Positions 34,158-42,057 of a DNA stretch of 64,000 nucleotides are shown here, piece after piece. Under the pieces are notes generated by a model. That model worked only from the letters and a program-made list of their open reading frames with translations. It searched no databases and was not told the DNA's origin. The position numbers were made by a program, and so were the translations under genes. How positions within the stretch are numbered: the first letter of the stretch is position 1; each line of letters begins with the position of its first letter. Source of the DNA: Clostridium felsineum DSM 794 (GTDB lineage Bacteria; Bacillota; Clostridia; Clostridiales; Clostridiaceae); assembly GCF_002006355.2 (NCBI RefSeq), contig NZ_CP096980.1:372001-436000 (forward strand). Direction: 5' to 3'.

Positions 34158-36974
34158 GTGGAAACAAAAGCTAATAAAAATACGCTAGAGATTATATTGG
34201 ATAAAAAGTATGCAATTAGGCCATTTATGACCACAGACGAAATTAGAAATTCCAATTTAATGGAGATAATGGACGAGAAAAGCAAGATAAGCATTGAGGA
34301 AAAATTACCATACCCTATTTATATAAACCATGATGTAGATGGTGAAGAATTAATGCTTAAGCTAGAAATCACAGATGAAAAATTAAGCGGTATTTATATC
34401 ACTGTTGAAAGGGACATGACATCTGAGGAATATCATAGTGGTAATATAGGAAATTATGCAGTTGTGGGCAATAAGCAAATTCCTAAATTAGCAGGTATAA
34501 ATCAAGTAGAGTACAGAAAAGTAAGAGAATTATGTAAGATATATGGCAAGTTCCCAAGTGAGGGTAATTTGACTAGAAGCATAAAAAGCTTACAGGATAA
34601 AATAAAAAAGGTAAGTAATGAAATTGAACCTATTAATGCAGAAAAAGCAAAGCTAGAAGAAGTTATAAATGCATTCAAGGCTATTGATGAAATATATTCA
34701 AAATATGAATCCTCAGGCTTTGATGAGAACATATTAAATGAAAATTTAGAGAACATAGCGAGATATGAAAAGACTAAAGAGACTTTAAAAACAGAAGGCA
34801 TAAAAGATGAAGTAGAGTTAGCAAAAAGAATTGAAAAATACGAAGAAGATATAGAGAAGTTAGAAAAGGTTAGAAACAATCTTATTTGGGAAAGCAATCA
34901 AATTTCAGACTCTTATATAGCATATCAAAAGTATAAAGAGATAGGTGCGAGAAAATTAAGAGAATTGAAAAAAGAATTTATTTGCAATCTTAAAGCTAAA
35001 GATGAATTAAAGAGTATATGTGCATATGATAAAGATAAAGTTACACAGTATTTCTATGATGAAAAAATAAAAGTAATAGATACAAATATAGAAAAGTTAA
35101 ACAAAGAAATTGATGCAATAGGTATTGTAGACGAGCTTGAAAGCGATGACAATATAGATTATTTATTAGAAAAGATAAGCAATAATGAAAGATATACTAA
35201 AAAGAATCATCCTATGAATGATGTAAACAGAGAAAATGAAATAAATAAACTTGTTAGAAGTTCAATAGAGGATATTAATGAAAATCTATATGCTGATTTA
35301 AATGCTATAAGTGAACTATATAATATCGAAAGCAGAATGGTAGGAATTCAAAAAGAAATAGACTTAAAGAAAGACTTAATTGAATTACAAAATGAAGTAA
35401 AGGTTTTACAAGAAGCTAAAGCAAAACTAGAAATACTAGATAAGTACAAACCTATTATGGTTACTAGAGATAAGCACAAGGATAATGAATTATTTAAAAA
35501 CTCCTATGAGAAAAAATATGAAAAAGAAATAAAAGAATACAATAAAGTTGAAAGTGAATTGAAATCACTAGGAATAAGTAATTGGGATGACTATAACAAA
35601 AAACAAAGTAATCATGATGCTAAGGAACAAGAGCTTCTAAAAACTAAAAAAATATCAGATAAATCAGGATTGGATAATGTAAGAGTTATAGACAAAATTA
35701 CAAAATACAAAAGCAGAAGAGACGATATCATAAAGAACAACAGCAACTTGTTATATATTGATATAGACGCTTATTTTGAGCATAAAGTTAAGAAAGAAGA
35801 AGGAACTAAAGTAGTACGTGAAAGTAAAAGTGCTCGAAGAAGAAGAGAAGATTTTGATAAGATTTTAAAAGAAGTAAAAAATGTAGATGAAAAAGTAAAA
35901 CCTAAGGAAGAAACAAAGGAACAAGCAAAAGAAGAACCTAAGGAAGAAATAAAACCTAAGGAAGAAATAAAACCAGTTGTAGAAGAAGCACCAAAGAAAA
36001 TTGAAAATGATATAAAGAAAAATGAAGAATCTAATAAGACACTAAAAGCAGCAGAAGATGTAGGTAAAGTAAAGCAGCAGAAAAAAGAAGTTAAGGAAGG
36101 TAAGGCAAAACCTGCACAAGCTAAGAGTCAGGTTAGTAATGCAAAGGTTAAAAAGCAAAGACCAAAAAGAACCTTTGATCAACTAAAAAAAGAACTATTA
36201 TGTACTCTTAAAGCTAAAGATGAATTGAAAATTATTTCTGAGTACACTAAGTATGATGAAGTGAGGAACTTCTGTGAAGGAAAATTAAAGCAAATAGAAA
36301 CATCTATAAGAGAAGTAGAAAAAGAAATCAGTACTATGGGTGTTTACGGTAAAAGTAATGTTGATGACAAAATAAATTATATGAAAGAAAAATTTGTTTT
36401 TATGTCTCAAGTATACAATTCATCAGATAGAGAAAAATACTTAAAACAATATAATTCATTGAAAGAAAATCAAGTAAGAGAAGCTGTTAAAGAAGCAATA
36501 AGAGAAATGGATTTAGATACAGCTAATGAATTTAAAAACATAAATGAGCTATATACTATCGAAAGCAAATTAGCAGAAACTCAAAAGGGAATAGATTTAA
36601 AGCAAGAAATAATTAGCATAGAGGCTGAAGGAAAGTTATTAGAAGAAGTTAAAAAGAAGATAGATATAGTAGGAAAATACAGTTACTTTGCTGCTTTTGC
36701 TAGTGATGCATTTTACGGTAATGCATATGCAAAATCTTTCGAATCACAAATTGAAGTATATAAGAAAACACAAAAAGAATTACAGGAATTAAAAATAACT
36801 AATAAAAAACAATTTAAAGAAGCTAAAAAAGCATATGACATTAAAAGAAAGAAATTATCAACAGATAAAAATGCAGAACAAGTTATGAACCTAAATGTAA
36901 ATAAAGAAATAGAAAAAATAGAGGGTTACAGAAGTAAACAAAATGATATTATTAAAAAACTTCAAACTGTATAA
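34158..36974 (+). CDS. Large coiled-coil protein with duplicated module, near the TubZ-like gene
   Basis: A 938-residue, highly charged cytosolic protein with no signal peptide or membrane helix. Residues 1-130 form a distinct, partly beta-rich domain that I do not recognise. Residues about 140-260 are coiled coil. Residues about 266-528 and 672-934 are two copies of one helical module. Shared landmarks are LKAKDELK (278-285 and 684-691) and ELYxIES…IDLKxxI (386-407 and 797-818). The copies are separated by a Lys/Glu/Pro-rich linker (about 545-670). Architecture suggests a scaffold or cytoskeletal cross-linker. The start is GTG 34158, 8 bases after AAGGAG. It is convergent with the tubulin-like gene, from which an IS element now separates it. 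Confidence 0.75.
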   Translation: METKANKNTLEIILDKKYAIRPFMTTDEIRNSNLMEIMDEKSKISIEEKLPYPIYINHDVDGEELMLKLEITDEKLSGIYITVERDMTSEEYHSGNIGNYAVVGNKQIPKLAGINQVEYRKVRELCKIYGKFPSEGNLTRSIKSLQDKIKKVSNEIEPINAEKAKLEEVINAFKAIDEIYSKYESSGFDENILNENLENIARYEKTKETLKTEGIKDEVELAKRIEKYEEDIEKLEKVRNNLIWESNQISDSYIAYQKYKEIGARKLRELKKEFICNLKAKDELKSICAYDKDKVTQYFYDEKIKVIDTNIEKLNKEIDAIGIVDELESDDNIDYLLEKISNNERYTKKNHPMNDVNRENEINKLVRSSIEDINENLYADLNAISELYNIESRMVGIQKEIDLKKDLIELQNEVKVLQEAKAKLEILDKYKPIMVTRDKHKDNELFKNSYEKKYEKEIKEYNKVESELKSLGISNWDDYNKKQSNHDAKEQELLKTKKISDKSGLDNVRVIDKITKYKSRRDDIIKNNSNLLYIDIDAYFEHKVKKEEGTKVVRESKSARRRREDFDKILKEVKNVDEKVKPKEETKEQAKEEPKEEIKPKEEIKPVVEEAPKKIENDIKKNEESNKTLKAAEDVGKVKQQKKEVKEGKAKPAQAKSQVSNAKVKKQRPKRTFDQLKKELLCTLKAKDELKIISEYTKYDEVRNFCEGKLKQIETSIREVEKEISTMGVYGKSNVDDKINYMKEKFVFMSQVYNSSDREKYLKQYNSLKENQVREAVKEAIREMDLDTANEFKNINELYTIESKLAETQKGIDLKQEIISIEAEGKLLEEVKKKIDIVGKYSYFAAFASDAFYGNAYAKSFESQIEVYKKTQKELQELKITNKKQFKEAKKAYDIKRKKLSTDKNAEQVMNLNVNKEIEKIEGYRSKQNDIIKKLQTV
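34953..36959 (+). repeat. Internal duplication in the coiled-coil gene
   Basis: The segments 34953-35741 and 36171-36959 encode the two copies of the about 263-residue module. Short stretches such as TAAAGCTAAAGATGAATT remain identical in DNA, while most positions have diverged, so the duplication is old. Confidence 0.7.
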
Positions 36975-37001
36975 GATATAAATTTAACTCTCAATACTAA
37001 T

Positions 37002-37040
37002 AAAACCTTCCAAACTAATAATTTTAGTTTGGAAGGTTTT
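37002..37040 (+). terminator. Strong intrinsic terminator
   Basis: AAAACCTTCCAAACTAA pairs with its near-perfect complement ending in GGAAGGTTTT, directly after the coiled-coil gene. Confidence 0.88.
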
Positions 37041-37077
37041 ACACTAAGTTTGGTAAATATTTTTGAATTTTGTATAT

Positions 37078-37085
37078 CAAAAAAC
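37078..37085. repeat. Target-site duplication, left copy
   Basis: CAAAAAAC flanks the IS element on the left. The identical octamer is at 38564-38571. An 8-bp duplication is normal for the IS256 family. Confidence 0.85.
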
Positions 37086-37163
37086 GAGCATGTGAAGAAA
37101 AGTCTGTAAATAAAAATAATAAGGCTTTCTATGGTAAAATAAAATCATAGGAGGCCTTTTATT

Positions 37164-38405
37164 ATGGCAAGAAAAAAAGATATTTATAAGGTAAAACCAA
37201 TGAATGAAGGAAAAAGAAATATTATATCAGCTCTTATAGACGAGTATGATATTCAGTCAGCTGAGGATATTCAGGAAGCTTTAAAAGATCTATTAGGTGG
37301 AACTATTCAATCTATGCTTGAAGGTGAAATGGACGAGCATTTAGGCTATGAACCATATGAACGAGCCGAAACTACAAACTCAAGAAATGGGAAAAAACAA
37401 AAAAGAATTCGAAGCAAATATGGTGAGATGAATATAGATGTACCACAGGATAGAGAAAGTTCTTTTGAACCTAAAATAGTACAAAAACACCAGAAAGATA
37501 TTTCTGGTATAGAAGAAAAAATTATTTCTATGTATGCTAAAGGATTAAGTACCAGACAAATTTCAGAACAAATTGAAGATATATATGGGTTTGAAGTTAG
37601 TGAAGGAATGGTTTCAAATATAACCAATAAACTTCTTCCTGAAATAGAAGCATGGCAACATAGACCTTTATCTACAGTATATCCAATTGTTTTCATTGAT
37701 GCAGTTCATTTTTCCGTAAGGGAAAATAACGTTATACGTAAGCTTGCAGCTTACATTATTCTTGGTATAAATAATGAAGGCAGAAAAGAAGTACTTTCTA
37801 TAAATATTGGAGAAAATGAAAGCAGTAAATATTGGCTTAGTGCTCTCAATGAATTAAAAAATAGAGGTGTTCAAGATATCCTTATCCTTTGTGCAGATGG
37901 TCTTACAGGGATAAAGGAATCTATATCAGTAGCTTTTCCAAATACTGAATATCAACGTTGTATAGTTCATCAAGTAAGAAATACATTAAAGTATGTTTCT
38001 GATAAAGATAAAAAAGAATTTGCAAAAGATTTAAAAACTATATATCATGCACCTTCTGAGGAAATTGCATATAAGCAATTAGAAGAAATCACTGGAAAAT
38101 GGGAAAAACATTATCCTAACTCAATGAAAAGCTGGAAATCAAATTGGGATGCTATTAGCCCTATTTTTAAGTTCTCTGCTGATGTAAGAAAAGTTATTTA
38201 TACTACAAATGCAATCGAAAGTCTCAACAGCACATATCGTAGATTAAATAGACAAAGAACTGTATTTCCAAGCGATACATCACTTTTAAAAGCTTTATAC
38301 CTTGCTACTTTTGAAGCTACAAAAAAATGGCGTTTGCCACTAAGAAATTGGGGTAAAGTGTACGGTGAATTATCCATTATGTATGAAGGACGACTTACTG
38401 AATAA
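37164..38405 (+). CDS. IS256-family transposase (mutator type)
   Basis: A 413-residue DDE transposase. The N-terminal region (LLGGTIQSMLEGEMDEHLGY, then TTNSRNGKKQKRIRSKYGEM) and the catalytic core match IS256/mutator enzymes. The catalytic triad is visible as Asp179 (FIDAVHFSVR), Asp245 (LCADGLTGI) and Glu352 (TTNAIESLNS), with the family C/H motif CIVHQVRN between the second and third. The frame is intact and full length, so the element may be active. The start follows AGGAGG. Confidence 0.95.
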   Translation: MARKKDIYKVKPMNEGKRNIISALIDEYDIQSAEDIQEALKDLLGGTIQSMLEGEMDEHLGYEPYERAETTNSRNGKKQKRIRSKYGEMNIDVPQDRESSFEPKIVQKHQKDISGIEEKIISMYAKGLSTRQISEQIEDIYGFEVSEGMVSNITNKLLPEIEAWQHRPLSTVYPIVFIDAVHFSVRENNVIRKLAAYIILGINNEGRKEVLSINIGENESSKYWLSALNELKNRGVQDILILCADGLTGIKESISVAFPNTEYQRCIVHQVRNTLKYVSDKDKKEFAKDLKTIYHAPSEEIAYKQLEEITGKWEKHYPNSMKSWKSNWDAISPIFKFSADVRKVIYTTNAIESLNSTYRRLNRQRTVFPSDTSLLKALYLATFEATKKWRLPLRNWGKVYGELSIMYEGRLTE

Positions 38406-38423
38406 AAAGCTTAATATGCCAAA

Positions 38424-38445
38424 AACGCCTGTTTTTAAAGGCGTT
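38424..38445 (+). terminator. Hairpin after the transposase gene
   Basis: AACGCCT and AGGCGTT arms lie inside the IS, 18 bases past the stop. It may limit read-through from the element. Confidence 0.55.
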
Positions 38446-38563
38446 CTTGACATACATATTTTTAGAATGTATATTTAAAACAAGATAGAAAGTCACTTTT
38501 GACAATCTTGTCTTTTAAAACTTACCATAGAAAGTTATTTTACAGAAAGAATTTTACACTCTC

Positions 38564-38601
38564 CAAAAAACGCTCCCTTAAGTATCATGGAGCGTTTTTT
38601 G
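38564..38601. terminator. Bidirectional terminator rebuilt by the IS target duplication
   Basis: The 13-bp perfect arms CAAAAAACGCTCC and GGAGCGTTTTTTG (38589-38601) have a 12-base loop and a T run on either strand. The IS lies at the base of the left arm. Because CAAAAAAC was duplicated, the hairpin survived insertion. Confidence 0.85.
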
Positions 38602-38627
38602 GATATATAGAATTTTAATAAATAATA

Positions 38628-39647
38628 TTATTCGAAATTAAATTCTAATGGTTCACCTGAATCAGCATTGTCATCATCATCAAAATCAATAATAACGCTT
38701 CTTGCTTTTTCTCTAGCTTGTTTTCTTTTTGATTTGTCATCTAAAGCTAATTTTATTAATTTGATTGATTCAGTAGGAGTTTCACATCCTCCAAGAACAA
38801 TTACATTAAATGAATTGTTGTAAGTTACATATGTACTTCTATAAACTTCAAAGCACTTGCTGATTTCATTTGCATCATAACCGTCCATTTTTACGTTTAT
38901 ACCTAAGTAATCACAATCATATACGTCAGGTTGTGAGAATACACTGTTCTTTATAGCGAAATCTATAGCTGTTTTCGCATCCTTTAAACCATCGTAAAGT
39001 TTTAAAACAACACCGGCACCAGCGGCTGTATTTATTCTGAAGGAGTCTTTTTTATCGATATTTCCATCTGCATGTACTCCCATTAAGTTATATGCTAAAT
39101 CTAAACTTTCAACTACTTCATTATTTATTTCATTATAAGTGTTTCTTTTATTATTATCTACAAATTTTATGTCATTAATTAAATTCATAACGCTGTTTAT
39201 GTCGTTCCAACATTCTAATGTATTCTTGAATGCTAACTGATCTTCTGATAAACTTGGTAAAATTCCTACTACATTAAATTTAGCAGTAGGTATAGCAGAA
39301 GCAGCGATTTGAATAAAAGTTTTTATTGCTCCAGAGCCTGTTCCACCAGCAAAACTTGCAAATATAACCATAACTTCTGTTTGAGGATATTTCTTTAACA
39401 AAGTTCCTATTGCATTTGCATTGTCCTTTATCATTTCTCTTGATTTTCTTCTATCTCTTCCTGAACCATCAGTGCCAGGATATAGGTAAACATTTTTGTC
39501 TATTTCAGCGTTTTTCAATGGTTTAATATCTAACGCACTGCTGTTAAAAAATAAACCATTATAAGAACTGTTTTTGCTTAATAGACCATCTACGATATTT
39601 CCAGCACCCTGTCCTAATCCAACTAATAGCATTTTGCTTTTTTCCAT
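38628..39647 (-). CDS. Tubulin/FtsZ-superfamily GTPase, TubZ-like
   Basis: A 339-residue predicted filament-forming GTPase. T1 loop: GLGQGAGN (residues 10-17). Tubulin signature (T4): AGGTGSGA (100-107). Helix H6/H7 nucleotide region: VDNNKRNTYNEI. Catalytic T7 loop: NIDKKD (196-201), which fits the NxDxx(D/E) synergy motif, so polymerisation-coupled GTP hydrolysis should be intact. The tail (about 303-339) is first basic and then very acidic, as in FtsZ/TubZ C-terminal peptides. The length matches phage c-st TubZ better than FtsZ (about 370-390) or plasmid TubZ (about 480). It is far too divergent to be the cell-division FtsZ. It is divergent from a TubY-like gene. A promoter lies at 39727-39754. 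Confidence 0.85.
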   Translation of the reverse strand: MEKSKMLLVGLGQGAGNIVDGLLSKNSSYNGLFFNSSALDIKPLKNAEIDKNVYLYPGTDGSGRDRRKSREMIKDNANAIGTLLKKYPQTEVMVIFASFAGGTGSGAIKTFIQIAASAIPTAKFNVVGILPSLSEDQLAFKNTLECWNDINSVMNLINDIKFVDNNKRNTYNEINNEVVESLDLAYNLMGVHADGNIDKKDSFRINTAAGAGVVLKLYDGLKDAKTAIDFAIKNSVFSQPDVYDCDYLGINVKMDGYDANEISKCFEVYRSTYVTYNNSFNVIVLGGCETPTESIKLIKLALDDKSKRKQAREKARSVIIDFDDDDNADSGEPLEFNFE

Positions 39648-39726
39648 AATTAATCTAATCCTCCATTTTTGTACTGTTGTTTATTGTTTTATAAGAAGTT
39701 TAATTTCTTAAAACCTTGTTGATTAA

Positions 39727-39754
39727 ATTATGATTATTAGTGCATGTATGTCAA
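39727..39754 (-). promoter_or_regulatory. Predicted promoter of the TubZ-like gene
   Basis: On the minus strand, TTGACA (39754-39749), a 16-base spacer and CATAAT (39732-39727). This gives a leader of about 70 bases before the ATG at 39647. Confidence 0.6.
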
Positions 39755-39792
39755 TCACCAAGATTGTTTGCAGAAATTAACATAATATTGAC

Positions 39793-40000
39793 AAATTATA
39801 TTATAATAACATGACTGATTACTATATTTGCTATCAATTAAAATTAATTTATATTAATTGGTTTATGTTATAAGAAATTATAATATAATAACATAATTTT
39901 ATACTATATTTAAGAATTTTTAAAGTAGAATTATGAATTTTTAAATGAAAATTGTAAAAAATAATGTATTTTTGCGATAAATTATATTATAATGTAATGA
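39793..40000. repeat. Three copies of a 22-bp AT-rich repeat
   Basis: Copies at 39793-39814, 39875-39896 and 39979-40000 share AAATTATAWTATAAT followed by AACATRA or a close variant. Start-to-start distances are 82 and 104 bp, close to whole helical turns. The third copy overlaps a likely -10 box of the TubY-like gene. Candidate binding sites for the HTH protein. Confidence 0.5.
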
Positions 40001-40097
40001 GTGAGGCATTAAAGGCATTAGTTCGACCGTGTTTTTGATGGAAATTTATATTGTATTAGATTTAAATTAAAAATTTCGAAAGGGGATTTAAAACATT

Positions 40098-40922
40098 ATG
40101 AATTCTGAAGAGAATAATATGGAACTTGAAGAAAATAATATGGAGCCCGAGCAGGTGGATGTTGTAAATAATAGAAGACGTGGTGAAATATTATACTATA
40201 CAATTAACCAAGTTGCTAATTTGTTAGGACAAGATGAGGGCAGTATTTTGTACTTCACTAATGTTTTTGATGATATTTTAAACATAAAAATATCAGATAA
40301 AGAGTTGACATATACTGATAAAGACATAGATAAGCTTGAATTTTTAATAGGATTAAAAAATAAAGGTCTTACTATTAAAGAAATTCAAAAGTATTGTGAA
40401 GGATTATCTTTTGAAGGTGAAAAATCAGTAATAGCTAAAGAAGAGGTACCAATGGTATCTACTGAAGATATTTCTGAAACTATTTCAAAAGTACAAAATG
40501 AACAATTTGACAATTTAAAAGAGTATATTGATAACAAAATCAGTGAAAATAATGAAGTACTTTCTCAAAACATTGCAAAGTTAATAGAGGAAGCACAAGA
40601 AAAACAATTTAAATCATTAAAAGAAGAGTTACTAAGTGAAATTAATTCTAAATTTGAAGCTCAACCTAATTCAAATGCAGAATTAAATGAAGAGGCATAT
40701 ACAAAGCTTGATAAATTAATAACTGAAAAGCTTTCAACAGAAAATGGGTTGAAAGAAGAATTTGAGAAGTTAAGTGAAATGTATATATCTAGAGAAGAAA
40801 ATATAATAGAGGAAATTAGAAAGTACCGTACTATAATGTCACAAGCATATTCTTTAGAGCAAGAAATGGACAAAACTAAGCCTGGTTTCTTATCTAAGAT
40901 ATTCTCAGGTAACGATAAATAA
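40098..40922 (+). CDS. MerR-type HTH plus coiled-coil protein, TubY-like
   Basis: A 274-residue protein. After an acidic N-terminal stretch (EENNME occurs twice) comes a MerR-like winged helix (residues about 34-101: YTINQVANLLGQDEGSILYF … TYTDKDIDKLEFLIGLKNKG). A long coiled coil follows (about 125-255), then a short C-terminal amphipathic basic motif (KPGFLSKIFSG). This order matches TubY, the accessory regulator of TubZ filaments in the Clostridium botulinum phage c-st system. It is also seen in phage DNA-binding proteins, so the link is an inference from architecture and from its position divergent to the TubZ-like gene. ATGs at 40098, 40119 and 40140 are possible. The first is nearest to AAAGGGG. 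Confidence 0.75.
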   Translation: MNSEENNMELEENNMEPEQVDVVNNRRRGEILYYTINQVANLLGQDEGSILYFTNVFDDILNIKISDKELTYTDKDIDKLEFLIGLKNKGLTIKEIQKYCEGLSFEGEKSVIAKEEVPMVSTEDISETISKVQNEQFDNLKEYIDNKISENNEVLSQNIAKLIEEAQEKQFKSLKEELLSEINSKFEAQPNSNAELNEEAYTKLDKLITEKLSTENGLKEEFEKLSEMYISREENIIEEIRKYRTIMSQAYSLEQEMDKTKPGFLSKIFSGNDK

Positions 40923-41027
40923 CTTGCAATAACATGTAATAGCTGTAATTAAGGATAATTATAGGGCAGAGGCATGTTGTGTATTTATAAAATTACATAA
41001 GCATTTTAATTTTTTGAATTGATAATA

Positions 41028-41073
41028 AAAGATTACATTAGGAAATCACTTCGTTAGTAATCTTTATTTTTTA
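41028..41073 (+). terminator. Intrinsic terminator after the TubY-like gene
   Basis: AAAGATTAC and GTAATCTTT arms with a 20-base loop are followed by ATTTTTTA. Confidence 0.7.
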
Positions 41074-41078
41074 TGATG

Positions 41079-41122
41079 TAATAAGCCTGAGATATTATAA
41101 TAGTAATGTCTCAGGCTTATTA
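41079..41122. terminator. Hairpin between convergent genes
   Basis: The perfect 14-bp arms TAATAAGCCTGAGA and TCTCAGGCTTATTA probably terminate the DeoR gene, read on the minus strand. Confidence 0.65.
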
Positions 41123-41130
41123 TATTAAAA

Positions 41131-41895
41131 CTACAACAAAATTACATCGTATTGATTAAGCAAGGTTAATATATTGGTATCAGGTTCTACTTCAGTAATG
41201 ATACTGTGAAAATCAGATATATTTGAAAAATTAAAGGTCCCATCTAATTTAAAACGTTCATTAGGAGCCATTAAATAGGATTCTTTAGATATACTCATAA
41301 TTGCCTTTTTGGTGCCTGCATCTTCAGAAAGGCAAGTACTAACAGTTCCATTTGTAAGGTCTATTCCACTACAGCCTAGAAAAGCTTTATTGCAGCGATA
41401 AAGCTTAATTTGCTCAATTGAATGAAAACCTATATTCCCACCCACAAAGCTGTTGTAATCACCACCTATAAAGATTACCTTCAGTTTTAAATCTAAATGA
41501 AGTAGTGAAGAGATTTCAACCATATTTGTTATTAAGGTAATATCCTTATTATTTTGTATAAGCAATTTTGTAAGAAGATAAGAAATACTAGAAGTATCTA
41601 AAAAAACTGTATCCTTATCATAGATTAACTTATATATTTTTTTAGCTATTATCATTTTCAGATCTATATCTTTTTCAACTCTAGTATATAACTTTTCAGC
41701 ATTTACTAAAGTACGTTTTATACTAATTGCACCACCGTAAGTACGCTGCAAAAGATTATTCTTTTCTAAAACTTGAAGATCTTTTCTAATCATGCTTTCA
41801 CTTACGCCAAATCGTAGACTTAAATCTTTTACCAGTACTTTACCGTCCTTAGTAAGTAAGTCTAATATATGCTTGTGTCTTTCTTCAATAAACAT
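41131..41895 (-). CDS. DeoR-family regulator
   Basis: A 254-residue DeoR/GlpR-type repressor. The N-terminal HTH (HKHILDLLTKDGKVLVKDLS, then VSESMIRKDLQVLEKNNLLQ) and RTYGGA are followed by the DeoRC sugar-phosphate sensor domain (DTVFLDTSS, ITLITNMVEI, IFIGGDYN, CNKAFLGCSGID). The start is the ATG at 41895 with GGAGGAAATT upstream. A TTG at 41907 overlaps that site. It is divergent from a HAD sugar-phosphatase-like gene, a plausible target whose product would lower the inducing sugar phosphate. Confidence 0.92.
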   Translation of the reverse strand: MFIEERHKHILDLLTKDGKVLVKDLSLRFGVSESMIRKDLQVLEKNNLLQRTYGGAISIKRTLVNAEKLYTRVEKDIDLKMIIAKKIYKLIYDKDTVFLDTSSISYLLTKLLIQNNKDITLITNMVEISSLLHLDLKLKVIFIGGDYNSFVGGNIGFHSIEQIKLYRCNKAFLGCSGIDLTNGTVSTCLSEDAGTKKAIMSISKESYLMAPNERFKLDGTFNFSNISDFHSIITEVEPDTNILTLLNQYDVILL

Positions 41896-42057
41896 AATTT
41901 CCTCCAAAGCTGTTTTAAGTTACCTTTATTTTAGCAACTATAATACTAAAATGCAATTATAGTGTGATTGACAATTAATAGTAAGTGGGATAGAATGATA
42001 TTAAATGATAATAAGTAATATTAAATAGGAATTAAGGCATAAGGAAGGGATACTATT

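Larger units (their letters stand above)
37086..38563 (+). mobile_element. IS256-family insertion sequence, complete
   Basis: A 1478-bp element. The left end (37086-37110) and the inverted right end (38539-38563) both start GAG and share CTGTAAA at the same distance, with imperfect identity in between. A further shared CTTTCTATGGTAA lies inside each end. It carries one intact transposase gene and is flanked by the 8-bp repeat CAAAAAAC. All these traits fit a complete and probably recent insertion. It sits in the left arm of the terminator at 38564-38601. Confidence 0.9.
39648..40097. other. Divergent TubZ-like/TubY-like intergenic region
   Basis: 450 bp with no gene. It holds a promoter for the GTPase gene, three AT-rich 22-bp repeats, a GGCATTA direct repeat (about 40004-40018) and the ribosome binding site AAAGGGG of the TubY-like gene. 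Size, position and repeats make it a candidate centromere or control site. Confidence 0.5.

Noticed and set aside
38628..39647. The GTPase as the cell-division FtsZ
   Set aside because: It is shorter than clostridial FtsZ, its T1, T4 and T7 neighbourhoods differ strongly, and the usual neighbours (ftsA, sigma-E or pgeF-type genes) are absent.
39788..39814. TTGACA at 39788 as -35 of a promoter with TATAAT at 39802
   Set aside because: The spacer is only 8 bases. Both words fall in the AT-rich repeat, so this is not a functional pair.
34158..40922. Interpretation of the TubZ-like region as an integrated plasmid or prophage
   Set aside because: No integrase, capsid, replication or attachment-site repeats were seen, and the neighbouring genes are chromosomal in type. 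The IS element has its own target duplication and does not bound a larger insert.
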